Source: Nitrosopumilus sp. Nsub (GTDB taxonomy: Archaea; Thermoproteota; Nitrososphaeria; Nitrososphaerales; Nitrosopumilaceae). From it: a stretch of 64,000 nt of DNA. The stretch spans positions 1 to 64,000 of the forward strand of contig NZ_LQMW01000019.1 of NCBI RefSeq assembly GCF_001541925.1. Reading direction: 5' to 3'. Of the stretch, positions 31,972 to 42,429 are shown piece after piece. The position numbers and the translations under genes were made by a program. Below the pieces are notes generated by a model that was not told the origin of the DNA, did not search any database, and saw nothing but the letters and a program-made list of their open reading frames with translations. Position 1 is the first letter of the stretch, and every line of letters starts with the position of its first letter.

Positions 31972-32418
31972 ATGATTCCAAAAACTGAAATTTATTTTGC
32001 AACTAGAAAAACAGCTAGTGCCCATGTATACATTACAAAAGGCGTAGGCAAAGTCAGAATTAACAATGTTCCAGTAGAAATGATTCCACAAGAAACAGCT
32101 CGTGAAGTCATTTTAGCACCACTTGAAATTACAGGAGATTTGAGAGATAAAATTGATATTTCAGTAAGAGTAAGAGGCGGAGGATTCATGGGACAAGCAA
32201 GTGCAGTAGCAACAGCAATCACCAGAGCATTAGTAGGCTGGACAAAATCTAAAAAAGAGCCAAAAGATCATCCTTTCCCAAAATCAACTAGAGAAGACCT
32301 TAGAAAAAGAATTACTGATTTTGATAAGTATCTAGTAAGTGGAGATGCCAGACAAAAAGAACCAAAGAAATTTGGCGGACCTGGTGCAAGAAGAAGAAAG
32401 CAGAAATCATACCGTTAG
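31972..32418 (+). CDS. rps9: 30S ribosomal protein S9
   Basis: 148 aa. ARVYITKG-like opening (SAHVYITKGVGKVRINN), the VRGGGFMGQASAVATAITRALV core and the basic tail ending KFGGPGARRRKQKSYR, whose last Arg contacts P-site tRNA. Normally RpoN and RpoK follow in archaea; here a nucleotidyltransferase follows three bases later. Confidence 0.95.
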   Translation: MIPKTEIYFATRKTASAHVYITKGVGKVRINNVPVEMIPQETAREVILAPLEITGDLRDKIDISVRVRGGGFMGQASAVATAITRALVGWTKSKKEPKDHPFPKSTREDLRKRITDFDKYLVSGDARQKEPKKFGGPGARRRKQKSYR

Positions 32419-32421
32419 ACT

Positions 32422-33138
32422 GTGAAAGTTGTAATTTTAGCTGGGGGTAAAGGTACCCGTGGAAAACCATATACAGAATATTTTCCAAAAGCAATGACAC
32501 CAATTAATGGAAAACCTCTGATTGATTATGTTGTAAGATATCTAAAATCATTCAAATTCATTAAAGAAATAATCATAATTTCAGATTACATGGGTTTAGG
32601 AGGACAAATCAAAAACTATTATGGAAATCAAAAAAACATCAAATTCATCCAAGACTCACAAAGTGGAACAGGAGGAGATTTACTTCACATTCAAAATGAG
32701 TTAAAAAATGAATCAGAATTTCTCTTGTGGTTTGTAGATAATCTATGTGCATTAGATATTACAAAAATGAGAAAAACATTCAAAGAGAAAAGCAGTTTAG
32801 CTTGTATCGCAACTAGAACAAAGAGAAAGGAAGAAACAGGTTTTGCAGTAGTAGACAATGGGATAATTACAGAATTTAAAGAAAAACCAATAATGAAATT
32901 ACAATTATCAGAATGTTTAGGAATCTACATGTTAGATAAAGAAATCATTCAGAGAATTAAAAAGAAAAAGAAAAAACAAGTAAATTTGTCATTTGACATT
33001 TTACAAGAATTATCAAAAGAAGGAAAAATTAGTGCTCACGATATAGAAGGAGTTGAGTGGATTGATGCAGAATCACCAATGATTTTAGAGAGAAACGAAA
33101 AATTAGTAACGAAAATCATAAAACAGATGGGATTGTAG
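32422..33138 (+). CDS. Sugar-1-phosphate nucleotidyltransferase
   Basis: 238 aa with the NTP-transferase signature KVVILAGGKGTRGKPYTEYFPKAMTPINGKPLIDYVV (split: LAGGKGTR, then FPKAM..I.GKPLIDY) and an EFKEKP motif at about 152. It probably makes an NDP-sugar for surface glycans. The common LVDN aspartate region reads WFVDNLCA. GTG start at 32422. It overlaps the stop of the convergent leuD by 23 bases. The sugar is not readable. Confidence 0.85.
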   Translation: MKVVILAGGKGTRGKPYTEYFPKAMTPINGKPLIDYVVRYLKSFKFIKEIIIISDYMGLGGQIKNYYGNQKNIKFIQDSQSGTGGDLLHIQNELKNESEFLLWFVDNLCALDITKMRKTFKEKSSLACIATRTKRKEETGFAVVDNGIITEFKEKPIMKLQLSECLGIYMLDKEIIQRIKKKKKKQVNLSFDILQELSKEGKISAHDIEGVEWIDAESPMILERNEKLVTKIIKQMGL

Positions 33139-33700
33139 ATTTCTCTTCAAAAGATGAGATTTTTTCTTCAAACTGCAAAGTTTGTGCAATATCATCCAAT
33201 CCCTCTAAGAGAATTTTTTTCTTGTGAGAATTAATTTCAAAAGCAATGTTTTCGGAATTAGTTTTAATAACTTGATTTTCTAAATCCACTTCAATCAGGT
33301 CAGTCTCTTGTTGAAGTTTATCAACAAGGGTAGATTCTAAAACTATAGGAAGAATTCCATTTTTGAAACAGTTACTAAAAAAGATATCAGCAAAAGAAGA
33401 TGAGATAATTACAGAAAAACCATAATCATCCAAAGCCCAAACAGCATGTTCTCTACTAGAACCACATCCAAAATTGTCACCTGCTACCAAAATTTTTGAA
33501 CCATCATATTTAGAATCATTTAGAATAAAATCAGATTTTAAATTTTCATTTTCATCATATCTCCAATTAAAAAATAAGAATTTACCAAATCCAGATTTTT
33601 GAACTAATTTTAAAAATTGTTTGGGAATAATTTGATCAGTATCTACATTTACTTTGTCAAGAGGAGTCACAATACTTTTTACTTTTTGAAAAGGTTCCAT
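33116..33700 (-). CDS. leuD: 3-isopropylmalate dehydratase small subunit, bacterial type
   Basis: 194 aa, the ~200-aa bacterial LeuD length. KVNVDTDQIIPKQFLK, the GDNFGCGSSREHAVWAL substrate loop and FFSNCFKNGILPI are present. With LeuC it isomerises 2-isopropylmalate in leucine synthesis. Two bases separate it from leuC. A second, archaeal-type pair follows upstream on the same strand. Confidence 0.93.
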   Translation of the reverse strand: MEPFQKVKSIVTPLDKVNVDTDQIIPKQFLKLVQKSGFGKFLFFNWRYDENENLKSDFILNDSKYDGSKILVAGDNFGCGSSREHAVWALDDYGFSVIISSSFADIFFSNCFKNGILPIVLESTLVDKLQQETDLIEVDLENQVIKTNSENIAFEINSHKKKILLEGLDDIAQTLQFEEKISSFEEKSTIPSVL

Positions 33701-33701
33701 G

Positions 33702-35117
33702 TTAATTCAAATCCAATTTCCTTACATCAACAAAATGTCCATTGATTGCAGCAGCTGCTGCCATTACCGGACTGACTAAATGAGTTCTACCACCATTTCC
33801 TTGTCTACCTTCAAAATTTCTATTTGACGTACTAGCACATCTCTCACCAGGAGATAAAATATCAGGATTCATGCCTAAACACATACTACAACCAGCCTCT
33901 CTCCATTCAAAATTAGCATCAATGAAAATTTTATCCAATCCCATTTCTTCAGCTTGTTTTTTTACCATTTGGGAACCTGGGACAACCATGGCATTAACAT
34001 TTGAAGCAACTTTTTGTCCTTGAATAACTTTTGAAGCTTCAATAAGATCCTCTAATCTTGCATTAGTACAAGAACCAATAAACACTCTATCAATTTTGAT
34101 ATCTTCAATCATAGTTCCAGAATCAAGTGCCATATACTCAAGGGCTTTTTCAGCACCTTTCTTTTGATTAGCATCACCATTAGAAAATTCATCAGGAGAT
34201 GGAATAGATTCATCCACATCACAAGTCATTCCAGGATTCGTACCCCAACTTACTTGAGGTGCAATTTCATTGATATCTAAAACAAATGTTTTATCAAAAG
34301 TAGCATCAGGGTCTGTTTTGAGATTTTTTTTCCAAAAATCTACTAGAGATTCATAATTTTTGGGAGTATATTCCCTATTTCGTAAATAATCAAAAGTTTT
34401 TTGATCAGGTGCAATTAATCCTGCACGAGCTCCTCCTTCAATCGACATATTACAAATTGTCATTCGTTGTTCCATAGAAAGATCAGTTATTCCTTCACCA
34501 CGATATTCAATTACTGTTCCAGTTCCACCAGCAGTTCCAATATTTTTGATGATTGATAAAATAATGTCTTTTGCAGTTACTGCATGAGGATTCCTTCTTT
34601 TTCCTTCAACTCTAACTTCAAATGTTTTTGGCTTTTCCAACCATAAAGTTTGAGATGCCAAAACATGTTCAACATCACTAGTACCAATTCCCAATGCGAG
34701 TGCACCAAAAGCACCATGTGTAGAAGTATGACTATCACCACAAACAATTGTAGTTCCAGGTAATGTTATGCCCAATTGAGGTCCAATTACATGTACAATT
34801 CCCTGATTTGGGCTGTTAATATCAAATAATTTTATTCCAAAATCTTCACAGTTTTTCTCTAGTGTTTTAATTTGGATTGCAGATGTTTGGTCCAATATCG
34901 GTAAAGAACGATCATTAGTTGGAACATTATGATCCATTGTTGCGATAGTTAAATCAGGTCTTCGAACTTTTCTGTCATTCATACGTAATCCATCAAATGC
35001 TTGAGGAGAAGTGACTTCATGAACAAGATGTCTATCGATGTAAATTAAAGCTGGTTGATTTTGTTTTTCTACTACAATATGAGATTCCCAAATTTTTTCA
35101 AAAAGTGTTTTTCCCAT
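33702..35117 (-). CDS. leuC: 3-isopropylmalate dehydratase large subunit, bacterial type
   Basis: 471 aa from ATG 35117, matching bacterial LeuC (~465-470 aa). Iron-sulphur ligands: Cys in [14 protein letters not shown] and the pair in [38 protein letters not shown] is the LeuC N-terminal block. Its start lies one base before the stop of the archaeal-type small subunit, so all four genes form one operon. Confidence 0.94.
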   Translation of the reverse strand: MGKTLFEKIWESHIVVEKQNQPALIYIDRHLVHEVTSPQAFDGLRMNDRKVRRPDLTIATMDHNVPTNDRSLPILDQTSAIQIKTLEKNCEDFGIKLFDINSPNQGIVHVIGPQLGITLPGTTIVCGDSHTSTHGAFGALALGIGTSDVEHVLASQTLWLEKPKTFEVRVEGKRRNPHAVTAKDIILSIIKNIGTAGGTGTVIEYRGEGITDLSMEQRMTICNMSIEGGARAGLIAPDQKTFDYLRNREYTPKNYESLVDFWKKNLKTDPDATFDKTFVLDINEIAPQVSWGTNPGMTCDVDESIPSPDEFSNGDANQKKGAEKALEYMALDSGTMIEDIKIDRVFIGSCTNARLEDLIEASKVIQGQKVASNVNAMVVPGSQMVKKQAEEMGLDKIFIDANFEWREAGCSMCLGMNPDILSPGERCASTSNRNFEGRQGNGGRTHLVSPVMAAAAAINGHFVDVRKLDLN

Positions 35118-35118
35118 T

Positions 35119-35610
35119 TTAATCCAATTCTGGTTTATACTTGAATAATCCACCTGCTTCAATAATTTTTCCAATAATTTCAGAAAAAGGTTTCATTTTG
35201 TATGACTGATTTGTTGAAAGATTTTTTATTTCATTTCTAGTGATATCAATATCAAGTTCATCACCATCTGAAATTCCATCATATGCATCTTGACCAATTT
35301 CAATAGGTAACAAAAATGCACCATCTACAGAATTTCTATAAAAAATTCTTGCAAAAGATAAAGCTAGAATTGCTTTAACTCCAGAATGAGATAATGCAAT
35401 TGGTGCATGTTCTCGAGAAGAGCCAGAACCAAAATTCTTTCCAGATAAAATAAAATCACCTTCTTTTACTTTAGAATGAAAATCAGGATCTAATCCTTCC
35501 ATTGCATGGGTTGCTAGCTCAGCATAATCGTGTACTTTGAGATATTGGCCAGGAATAATTACATCAGTATCGATGTTATCACGATCGTATTTTATGACGT
35601 TGCCTTTCAT
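35119..35610 (-). CDS. Aconitase-family small subunit, archaeal LeuD/HacB type
   Basis: 163 aa, the shorter archaeal form. [34 protein letters not shown] (swivelling substrate loop) and [18 protein letters not shown]. The residues between the substrate strand and loop differ from the bacterial-type copy beside it ([10 protein letters not shown]), pointing to a different substrate such as citramalate or homoaconitate. It overlaps its large subunit by four bases. Confidence 0.9.
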   Translation of the reverse strand: MKGNVIKYDRDNIDTDVIIPGQYLKVHDYAELATHAMEGLDPDFHSKVKEGDFILSGKNFGSGSSREHAPIALSHSGVKAILALSFARIFYRNSVDGAFLLPIEIGQDAYDGISDGDELDIDITRNEIKNLSTNQSYKMKPFSEIIGKIIEAGGLFKYKPELD

Positions 35611-36878
35611 ATCAAATCCCTTGGATCAGTTATTTTTCCAGTAACTGCAGAAGCTGCTGCAACCATTGGTGATGAAAGATATGTTTGTGATTCAACATGT
35701 CCCATTCTACCAGGGAAATTTCTGTTAGTGGTACTAATACAAATTTCATCTTTTGCTAACACGCCCATATGAGCACCACAACAGGCACCACAAGTTGGAG
35801 GGCCAACAGTTACACCGGCATCTAAGAAAATTTTCAATAATCCATTTTCCATCGCACGTTGATAAATCGAGATTGCAGCAGGTAAAATTTCAGTTCTTAT
35901 CTTAACTTTTCTTCCTTTGAGAACTTTTGCTGCAGCTTCCAAATCCTCATACTTTGCACCAGTACAAGAACCAATGTAAGATTTATCCAACTCAACTGAT
36001 GGAGCTTCACTTACTACACATGTATTATCAGGAGAGAAAGGTTTTGCAATAATTGGTTCCATTTCGGAACTTTCAAATTCAAAAACTTTGGCATATTCTG
36101 CATCATCATCACCATTTACCAAATTGAAATTTGTTGCGCCTTTTGATGAAAGGTAATCAACAACTTTTTGATCAGGTTCTACAATCCCATTTTTAGCTCC
36201 TGCTTCAGTGGTCATATTACATAAAGTCAATCTGCTTTCAACAGACATTTCATCAATACCACTTCCACCAAATTGCATTGTTCTGTATGCACCACCATCA
36301 TTACCAATTTCTCCAATAATTTTTAGAATCAAGTCTTTGGCCATAACATGTTCAGGTAACTTTCCATTTAGTTTGAAAAAGTAAGTTTCAGGAACTTTAA
36401 ACCAAATATTTCCATTTAACAAAACATAAGCAATATCAGTATGTCCCAAACCAACTGCAAATGCTCCTAAAGCACCAGTAGTATTTGTATGAGAGTCACC
36501 ACCAACATAAACATCACCTGGCATCACCATTGCTTGTTCATGAGATAGAGTATGGCAGATTCCATATTGGCCCATGCCGTATTTGAAATGTTTCTCAATT
36601 CCATAATTTTTTGTGAAATCAGTTAATTTTACAATATTTTCTGCAGATAACTTATCAGCAGAAGGCACAAAATGATCTTCAGCTACCCAAACTTTGGCAG
36701 GATCCCATAACTTATCAACTTCAATTCTTTGTTTTTTTAATTTATCAAATACCTTTAGTACACCAGGTCCAGAAACATCATGCATCATTACTTTATCCAC
36801 ATTAGCAAATACTACATCATCAGGTGCTACGGAGGACTTACCTGAAGCACGTGCAAGAATCTTCTCAACTATATTCAT
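35607..36878 (-). CDS. Aconitase-family large subunit, archaeal LeuC/HacA type
   Basis: 423 aa, ~50 residues shorter than bacterial LeuC. Iron-sulphur ligands lie in SYIGSCTGAKYEDL and PTCGACCGAHMGVL. MHDVSGPGVLKVFDKL and FVPSADKLSAENIVKLT are typical of the archaeal subfamily. First gene of a four-gene operon holding two whole isomerase pairs. Leucine and isoleucine (citramalate) pathways would each need such an activity; the assignment is inference. Confidence 0.9.
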   Translation of the reverse strand: MNIVEKILARASGKSSVAPDDVVFANVDKVMMHDVSGPGVLKVFDKLKKQRIEVDKLWDPAKVWVAEDHFVPSADKLSAENIVKLTDFTKNYGIEKHFKYGMGQYGICHTLSHEQAMVMPGDVYVGGDSHTNTTGALGAFAVGLGHTDIAYVLLNGNIWFKVPETYFFKLNGKLPEHVMAKDLILKIIGEIGNDGGAYRTMQFGGSGIDEMSVESRLTLCNMTTEAGAKNGIVEPDQKVVDYLSSKGATNFNLVNGDDDAEYAKVFEFESSEMEPIIAKPFSPDNTCVVSEAPSVELDKSYIGSCTGAKYEDLEAAAKVLKGRKVKIRTEILPAAISIYQRAMENGLLKIFLDAGVTVGPPTCGACCGAHMGVLAKDEICISTTNRNFPGRMGHVESQTYLSSPMVAAASAVTGKITDPRDLI

Positions 36879-36950
36879 AATTGAAAAAGTTCAGTCTTGG
36901 GATTAAAAGCTTTTCAGAACAATAAAAAAGAAAAAGAACACAGGAATTTT

Positions 36951-37727
36951 ATGCAATTGACAGTATTCCCTCTACTGGCTAAAAGAATGGAAAAGAAGTT
37001 CGATATTTTCCAAGAGTTAGAAAATACTTTGCAAAAAAATGAAATAATGTTAGAAGAGGGGGACATTATAGTTATTTCAACAAAATATGTATCAAATTCA
37101 CAAGGAAGAATTGTAGATTTAGAAAAAATCAGAGCATCAGAATACGGGGGGGAAATTGCAAATGAATTTAATTTAAAACCAGAAATGGCAGAAGTTATCA
37201 TCAGAGAATCTGATAAAATTTTTGGAGGTATTGGAGGATTTGTAATCACTTCTGCAGACAATATCATGGCACCAAATGCAGGAATTGATAAATCAAATGC
37301 AAAAAAAGGCAAAGCAATACTATATCCAAAAGATCCTTATCTGATTGCTGAACAAATTAAAAGAAAAATATTCTTAAAATCATTAATCCATGTTGGAGTG
37401 ATTTTAGTAGATAGTAGATTAATGCCTGCTAGAATTGGAACATCAGGTGTAGCAATCTCTTGTGCAGGAATTGAACCAGTTTTAGATATGAGATCTAAAA
37501 AAGATTTAGATGGAAATCCCTTAAAGGTAACATTTCAAGCCGTAGTGGACAATCTTGCAACAATTGCAAATCACAAAATGGGCGAAGGTGGAGAATCAAA
37601 ACCATTTGCAATTGTAAGAAATTCAGGTGCAAAACTTACAGATAGAAAAATAAATTCATCAGAAATGGCAATTGCACCAGAACAATGCGTGTATGTAAGA
37701 GGACTTTCAAATTCACCAAAAAACTAG
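36951..37727 (+). CDS. cofE: Coenzyme F420-0:L-glutamate ligase
   Basis: Adds glutamate to F420-0 using GTP in coenzyme F420 synthesis. 258 aa from ATG 36951 (MQLTVFPLLAKRMEKKFD). Family blocks: GDIIVISTKYVSNSQGRIVDLEKI, the ITSADNIMAPNAGIDKSNA motif, DSRLMPARIGTSGVAISCAGIEPV and DNLATIAN. A TTG at 36897 is an alternative start but adds a Lys/Glu leader. Divergent from the isomerase operon. Confidence 0.93.
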   Translation: MQLTVFPLLAKRMEKKFDIFQELENTLQKNEIMLEEGDIIVISTKYVSNSQGRIVDLEKIRASEYGGEIANEFNLKPEMAEVIIRESDKIFGGIGGFVITSADNIMAPNAGIDKSNAKKGKAILYPKDPYLIAEQIKRKIFLKSLIHVGVILVDSRLMPARIGTSGVAISCAGIEPVLDMRSKKDLDGNPLKVTFQAVVDNLATIANHKMGEGGESKPFAIVRNSGAKLTDRKINSSEMAIAPEQCVYVRGLSNSPKN

Positions 37728-37774
37728 GTGTGATAGGGAAGTTTTTTTAAATATGGGAATCAGAGAGAGAAAAC

Positions 37775-38329
37775 ATGGAATATTTAACAAAATATCCAAA
37801 AACAGTTTCATTTATCGATGGAATAAAACACAAAATTCACGTAGATAGTACAGAAGGAGTAGAACAGCTCCATATTGTAGTCAAAAAAAGTTTTGAAGAA
37901 TTAACTAAAATTTTCAGAGAAGAGGGATTTACAAAAGTAAAATTAGAACATAAACAACCAGATCAAATTGGTAGTGGTCTAAATTTAAAATTAAAAAAAC
38001 CTTGGGAGATGCATGTTAGAATGGTTGATTTAGAAGACGGTAAGATCGGAATTCATGCAGAAGTTGAAGTATCTAGAGATTATCTTCAACATTTGTTTTC
38101 ACAAAGAACACCAGTAGTTTATGAAGTTGAAGAAATTTTAAAGAAATATCAAATCGATTATAATATTTGGCACGATAAAATTAAGAAAAATATCACTACA
38201 GTAGTTGATAACTACAAGGTAAAACTTGCAACTCCGGGAATCCCAGTATTTGCATGGAAACCAATGTTATTTGTAATTGCAACAGTAGCTGCATTTTATG
38301 GTTGGAAGTTTTTCAACACAATTTGGTAA
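37775..38329 (+). CDS. Tail-anchored conserved hypothetical protein
   Basis: 184 aa. A soluble N-terminal part of ~155 residues (FEELTKIFREEGFTKVKLEHK, MHVRMVDLEDGKIGIHAEVEVSRDYLQHLF) and a single C-terminal transmembrane helix (PMLFVIATVAAFYGWKFF), so it is a tail-anchored membrane protein facing the cytoplasm. No catalytic motif. It lies 47 bp after cofE. I recognise no family. Confidence 0.65.
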   Translation: MEYLTKYPKTVSFIDGIKHKIHVDSTEGVEQLHIVVKKSFEELTKIFREEGFTKVKLEHKQPDQIGSGLNLKLKKPWEMHVRMVDLEDGKIGIHAEVEVSRDYLQHLFSQRTPVVYEVEEILKKYQIDYNIWHDKIKKNITTVVDNYKVKLATPGIPVFAWKPMLFVIATVAAFYGWKFFNTIW

Positions 38330-38343
38330 AAACTAAAAATTTT

Positions 38344-38673
38344 CTAAACTCCAAGTGTTTCTTCTTTTGTTAATTCAAGAAAGACTTTATCACCAACTGA
38401 AAGACTCATCTCTTTGTATTCATGCATTTCGAGTTTTAATTGAGTAATACCAGATTGCATTCCAAAACCACCACCTGCACCAGACATCATCTTGTTTAGG
38501 TCTTTCATCATATCATTCATGTTTGAAAATCCCATCACTTTAGGTGAACCAAACGGCGAAGGAGGGTTTTGATTTCCTTCTTTAAGATCTTTTAACGAAG
38601 ATAAAGATAGTACTACATATGGTGCTCCATCAGGGGCAGAATCAATGCTTTTTACAACAAACTCTTTCTTCAT
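38344..38673 (-). CDS. Conserved hypothetical protein with a Gly/Met-rich middle
   Basis: 109 aa. Ordered N-terminal strands (EFVVKSIDSAPDGAPYVVLSLSSL) and C-terminal strands (ITQLKLEMHEYKEMSLSVGDKVFLELT) resemble a small beta-barrel split by a flexible Met/Gly/Asn-rich insert (about 48-72). Such a barrel could bind RNA or protein. No neighbours in the same operon; unknown function. Confidence 0.6.
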   Translation of the reverse strand: MKKEFVVKSIDSAPDGAPYVVLSLSSLKDLKEGNQNPPSPFGSPKVMGFSNMNDMMKDLNKMMSGAGGGFGMQSGITQLKLEMHEYKEMSLSVGDKVFLELTKEETLGV

Positions 38674-38769
38674 GGCTATCTTAACTAATTAATCTAATAT
38701 AATTTTAATATTTTGAGTCAATTTAACAAAAATTGAAGCTTTAATTACAAATTTGAATAAAATGAATTA

Positions 38770-39318
38770 TTGTCTGAACCATTAAAAACAAAATTAACGT
38801 ACTATGGAATTTCACCTTGGGAAATAGAAGTATTGTACGGATTTCTAAATTCTAGATTTACAGTATTAGAGGAAATGATTGAATCAAATGACGAGAATTT
38901 TGTCAGTTTTCTAAATATCGATATTCCTTTAGAATTTAATGAAGCATTTTTCAAATGGTTTGATTTTAAACGATGGGAAAAAGTAAAAGATGCTTTAAAA
39001 GAATACAAACGTCGAAGGGGAAGTCGCAATCCATTAAAAATTAAAATTAATTTTACAGGAAATCCAAAGATTGTATTCATTATTGATGTAATAGAACGAG
39101 AATGGTTCAACAATGCAGTAGAAAAAATAGATTTTGTGGTAGAATTACTTCCACATCACTTAGATCCTCAAAAAATTCCAAAAGACATTGTTGAGGTGAA
39201 TTACAAATTTGATGCAGAGTCAATTAGATGGAGATTAGATAAATCAAAATCAAAAGAAAAAGAATTTTCTTTTAGAGGTGATGTTTGGAAAGAAATTAAA
39301 AAAGAAGATAAACAGTAA
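38770..39318 (+). CDS. Conserved hypothetical protein
   Basis: 182 aa, alpha/beta, highly charged (FKWFDFKRWEKVKDALKEYKRRRGSRNPLKIKINF). No membrane segment, Cys cluster or recognised active site. TTG start at 38770 (TTG TCT GAA CCA), the same start context as several neighbours. Convergent with the oxidoreductase operon, five bases apart. Function not recognised. Confidence 0.6.
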   Translation: MSEPLKTKLTYYGISPWEIEVLYGFLNSRFTVLEEMIESNDENFVSFLNIDIPLEFNEAFFKWFDFKRWEKVKDALKEYKRRRGSRNPLKIKINFTGNPKIVFIIDVIEREWFNNAVEKIDFVVELLPHHLDPQKIPKDIVEVNYKFDAESIRWRLDKSKSKEKEFSFRGDVWKEIKKEDKQ

Positions 39319-39323
39319 ATACT

Positions 39324-40286
39324 CTACACATTCAAAGAATCAAGGATTTTTGAAATATCAGTATTAGGCAATCCTGCATCAGATATAATCTGCTTTGCAG
39401 GGGGATTTTCCAGATAATTGGGAATTTTATCAGTAAGCCTAGTACTAAATGGTGAAACCAATTCATTTTGATAGAAGACACCTGTCGGAATTTTATCTCC
39501 CCATTCAAGTGATTTTACTAAAGCTTGAGATAGTTTCTCATTTACCTCAACTTCACCAGCATAATTTACAGTTGGATCAAATTGAGTATCTTCAAGTTTA
39601 TAGATCCTAGAATGTCGCTCCATGGATTCTTTTGCTAAATCAACTCCTGCATACCAATCTCTTGTATTGACATCATTGTAAGTCGGACATGGTTGTAGTA
39701 CATCAAGAAATGAAAGACCTTTGTGTTTAACTGCTTTAATGATTAAATCTTTGAGATGTCGGACATCATAAGAATATCCACGTGCAACAAATGTAAATCC
39801 ACTAGCTACTGCTAAACCAATGGGGTTAACATTAGAATTAGAATTTGGAGTAGGAAGAGATTTTGTTTGTTCACCAAGTTTGAGTGTTGGAGAAGCTTGT
39901 CCTTTTGTCAGTCCATAAACGCCATTATCAAAAATAATGTAAGTCATATCGATATTACGCCTACCAGCTGCAACAAAGTGACCTGCACCAATTCCCAAAC
40001 CATCACCGTCACCACCAACAGCAACAACAGTCATGTCAGGATTTGCTAATTTGCCACCTTGAGCAAATGTAAGTACTCGACCATGTAATGTATGAACACC
40101 ATATGTGTTGATAAAATGAGATGTTTTTCCAGAACATCCAATTCCTGAGAAAATTGTTGCTTTATCACGTTCGATTCCCATTTCTGCTAATGCCATTTGT
40201 AATGCATTCACAATTCCAAAATCACCACATCCTGGGCACCAATCATTGTGTACATCAGTCTTGAAATCAGCTAGTTTAAGCGCCAT
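39324..40286 (-). CDS. 2-oxoacid:ferredoxin oxidoreductase beta subunit
   Basis: 320 aa. Thiamine diphosphate and [4Fe-4S] subunit: [11 protein letters not shown] (two Cys ligands), [12 protein letters not shown], the ThDP motif [14 protein letters not shown]...IFDN and a last Cys in LQPCPTYN. With the alpha subunit it reversibly converts 2-oxoacids and CoA to acyl-CoA, CO2 and reduced ferredoxin, feeding the TCA cycle or pyruvate metabolism. It overlaps the alpha gene by 11 bases. Confidence 0.93.
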   Translation of the reverse strand: MALKLADFKTDVHNDWCPGCGDFGIVNALQMALAEMGIERDKATIFSGIGCSGKTSHFINTYGVHTLHGRVLTFAQGGKLANPDMTVVAVGGDGDGLGIGAGHFVAAGRRNIDMTYIIFDNGVYGLTKGQASPTLKLGEQTKSLPTPNSNSNVNPIGLAVASGFTFVARGYSYDVRHLKDLIIKAVKHKGLSFLDVLQPCPTYNDVNTRDWYAGVDLAKESMERHSRIYKLEDTQFDPTVNYAGEVEVNEKLSQALVKSLEWGDKIPTGVFYQNELVSPFSTRLTDKIPNYLENPPAKQIISDAGLPNTDISKILDSLNV

Positions 40287-42183
40287 GACTAAGAACCTCC
40301 CTTTTTGAAGCTTTATTTTCTACAATTTTCTTTAATGACTCATAAAGTTCAGTACTTGTCATTCCTCTTCCAGTGTATTTCAAAATATGATAATCAATCT
40401 CTCTAGTAATATTTTGTTTGAAAATCTTTCCCAGCTGTCCAGAATGATTTGCTTCGATGTCAATCAACACTTTAGCATCCTTGAGTAAAGATTTAACATA
40501 TTCGGCAGGGAAAGGATGTAATAATTTGATTTGAACAAATCCAATGTCTATACCTTCTTTTTTTAACATTGTTTGTGCATCAAGAATAGGACCCTTTGTA
40601 GAGCCCCAAGAAATTATTGTATAATCATGAATCTCAAAGGGAATAGCTTGTTCATTTTCAGGGATAGTTTGTAATGCCAAATCCAATCTAGACATCCTCT
40701 TATCCATCATCTTTATTCGAATTTGGGGATCTTCAGAAATATGCCCCATCTCGTCAGATTCATCACCAGTATTCCAAAATACACCATTATCCATTCCTAA
40801 TTTTGCACGTGGAGAAATCCCATCATCAGTTAATGCAAATCGTTTGTATTCTCCTTCTACTTTATTGAGTAATTTTCCACGATCAATTGAAATTTTCTTA
40901 GGGTTAAATTTTTTACAAGTAACAACAGAACTAGACAAAAATTTGTCCATCATATGAATAACAGGAATTTGATATTTATCTGCATAATTAAAACAATTAC
41001 CAGTATCATAGAAACTCTCTTCAATATCACCAGAAGCATAAACAATTTTTGGAAAATCACCACATCCTGCAAATACTGTAAAAAGTAAATCATCCTGACC
41101 ATGACGAGTAGGAAGACCAGTAGAAGGCCCACTTCTTTGATATAGTGTAATTACAACTGCAACTTCATTAATTCCAGCCCAACCTAATGCTTCAGTCATT
41201 AGCGCAAATCCTGGACCAGAAGTAGATGTAGATGAACGAGTTCCAGTAAGTGCAGAACCAATCATCATCCCTATTGCAGATATCTCATCTTCAGTTTGCA
41301 CTACCATAGTAGAACCAGGCACATCATTTTCAATTTCTAGAATTTCATTAGATTCCAAAAAAACACTTTCATCAGATGCAGGGGTAATTGGGTAATAGGG
41401 TTGAAATCTACACCCAGAAACCATTTTACCAAGTGAAGTTCCATAATGACCTTGAACTAAAATTGTATCAAATTGTTTTTTTGTTCCAGTTAATACATGA
41501 TTAAAGTTTTCAAAGTTTTTGGATGCATAATCATAAGAAAAATTTGCAGTTTGTTGATTTATTTCTGCAATCTGAGGTTTTTTAGAGAAGATTTCATTTA
41601 TAGAATTAACTAAAGAAGTAGATGGCATTTTTATCAATCCCAGAGATAATGAAACACCAATCACATTATACAATCTAACTAAACCACGTAATCTAGGATT
41701 ATCAATATTTTCAGATAAAGTTTCAAGTAAACTTTTGAAAGAAACAGGGTATAGTTTTACTCCTTTTTCTTTTGCTATTTCTAATACTCCAGCAATTGTA
41801 AACGGCTTATTTTTTGATTCAAGTAATTTATGCAATCTTTCTTTGAAAGGATCATCTAAAGTTCTAACTCTATCAGTATCCGTATTTGTTAATTCAGAAT
41901 CATAAATAATTCCACCACCAGAAGAGATTTCATCAAAATGACGAAAAATTGTTTCAGCATCAAATGAAACCATTAAATTTACATCATTAACATTAGAATG
42001 AATTTTTTGATCAGAGACTCTAACTGCAAAGTAACTATGTTCACCTTTGATATTTGAATAAAATTCTCTTTTACCAAATATTTGATATCCCATTTGAGCA
42101 CAAACTTTAGAAAAAATATTAGCGCCTGTTTCAACTCCACTCCCTTGAGGACCACCAATTAACCAAGTAAAATCAACATTCAT
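40276..42183 (-). CDS. 2-oxoacid:ferredoxin oxidoreductase alpha subunit (gamma-alpha fusion)
   Basis: 635 aa from ATG 42183 (a TTG at 42189 adds two residues). Residues ~1-195 are the gamma domain ([18 protein letters not shown]), followed by the alpha domain with [53 protein letters not shown] and a C-terminal transketolase-like part. This two-subunit form is the one used by aerobic archaea such as Sulfolobus. The YPITPSS-type motif reads YPITPAS. Pyruvate versus 2-oxoglutarate preference is not decided by what I can see. Confidence 0.93.
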   Translation of the reverse strand: MNVDFTWLIGGPQGSGVETGANIFSKVCAQMGYQIFGKREFYSNIKGEHSYFAVRVSDQKIHSNVNDVNLMVSFDAETIFRHFDEISSGGGIIYDSELTNTDTDRVRTLDDPFKERLHKLLESKNKPFTIAGVLEIAKEKGVKLYPVSFKSLLETLSENIDNPRLRGLVRLYNVIGVSLSLGLIKMPSTSLVNSINEIFSKKPQIAEINQQTANFSYDYASKNFENFNHVLTGTKKQFDTILVQGHYGTSLGKMVSGCRFQPYYPITPASDESVFLESNEILEIENDVPGSTMVVQTEDEISAIGMMIGSALTGTRSSTSTSGPGFALMTEALGWAGINEVAVVITLYQRSGPSTGLPTRHGQDDLLFTVFAGCGDFPKIVYASGDIEESFYDTGNCFNYADKYQIPVIHMMDKFLSSSVVTCKKFNPKKISIDRGKLLNKVEGEYKRFALTDDGISPRAKLGMDNGVFWNTGDESDEMGHISEDPQIRIKMMDKRMSRLDLALQTIPENEQAIPFEIHDYTIISWGSTKGPILDAQTMLKKEGIDIGFVQIKLLHPFPAEYVKSLLKDAKVLIDIEANHSGQLGKIFKQNITREIDYHILKYTGRGMTSTELYESLKKIVENKASKREVLSHGA

Positions 42184-42236
42184 AGTCAATTACAGTCCTT
42201 TTTCAAATAATAATTAGAAAAGATATAAAAAATCAA

Positions 42237-42377
42237 TTATCCACCTGTTGCTGCATCAAATAGTGCACATTCACATTTATCACGTTCGCCGCAGTAAGGA
42301 CAAACACACATACATTTTTCAATAAAATTACCACAATCCACACAAATAGCAAATTCTTCTTCAATTTTAGAAGACAT
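42237..42377 (-). CDS. Eight-cysteine microprotein (46 aa), family member 3
   Basis: Reads FAICVDCGNF, then CMCVCPYCGERDKCEC and the C-terminal CALFDAATGG. The tail is identical to the microprotein at 9726-9881, and the Cys pattern also matches the gene at 7130. Here it lies between the oxidoreductase operon and a dehydrogenase, outside the microprotein region, so the family is dispersed in this genome. ATG start at 42377, TAA stop. Likely binds two zinc ions; role unknown. Confidence 0.78.
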   Translation of the reverse strand: MSSKIEEEFAICVDCGNFIEKCMCVCPYCGERDKCECALFDAATGG

Positions 42378-42429
42378 GATGTAGATACAAGGAAATCGTA
42401 TAAATGGTTTAAGATAAACCTAAAGATGA

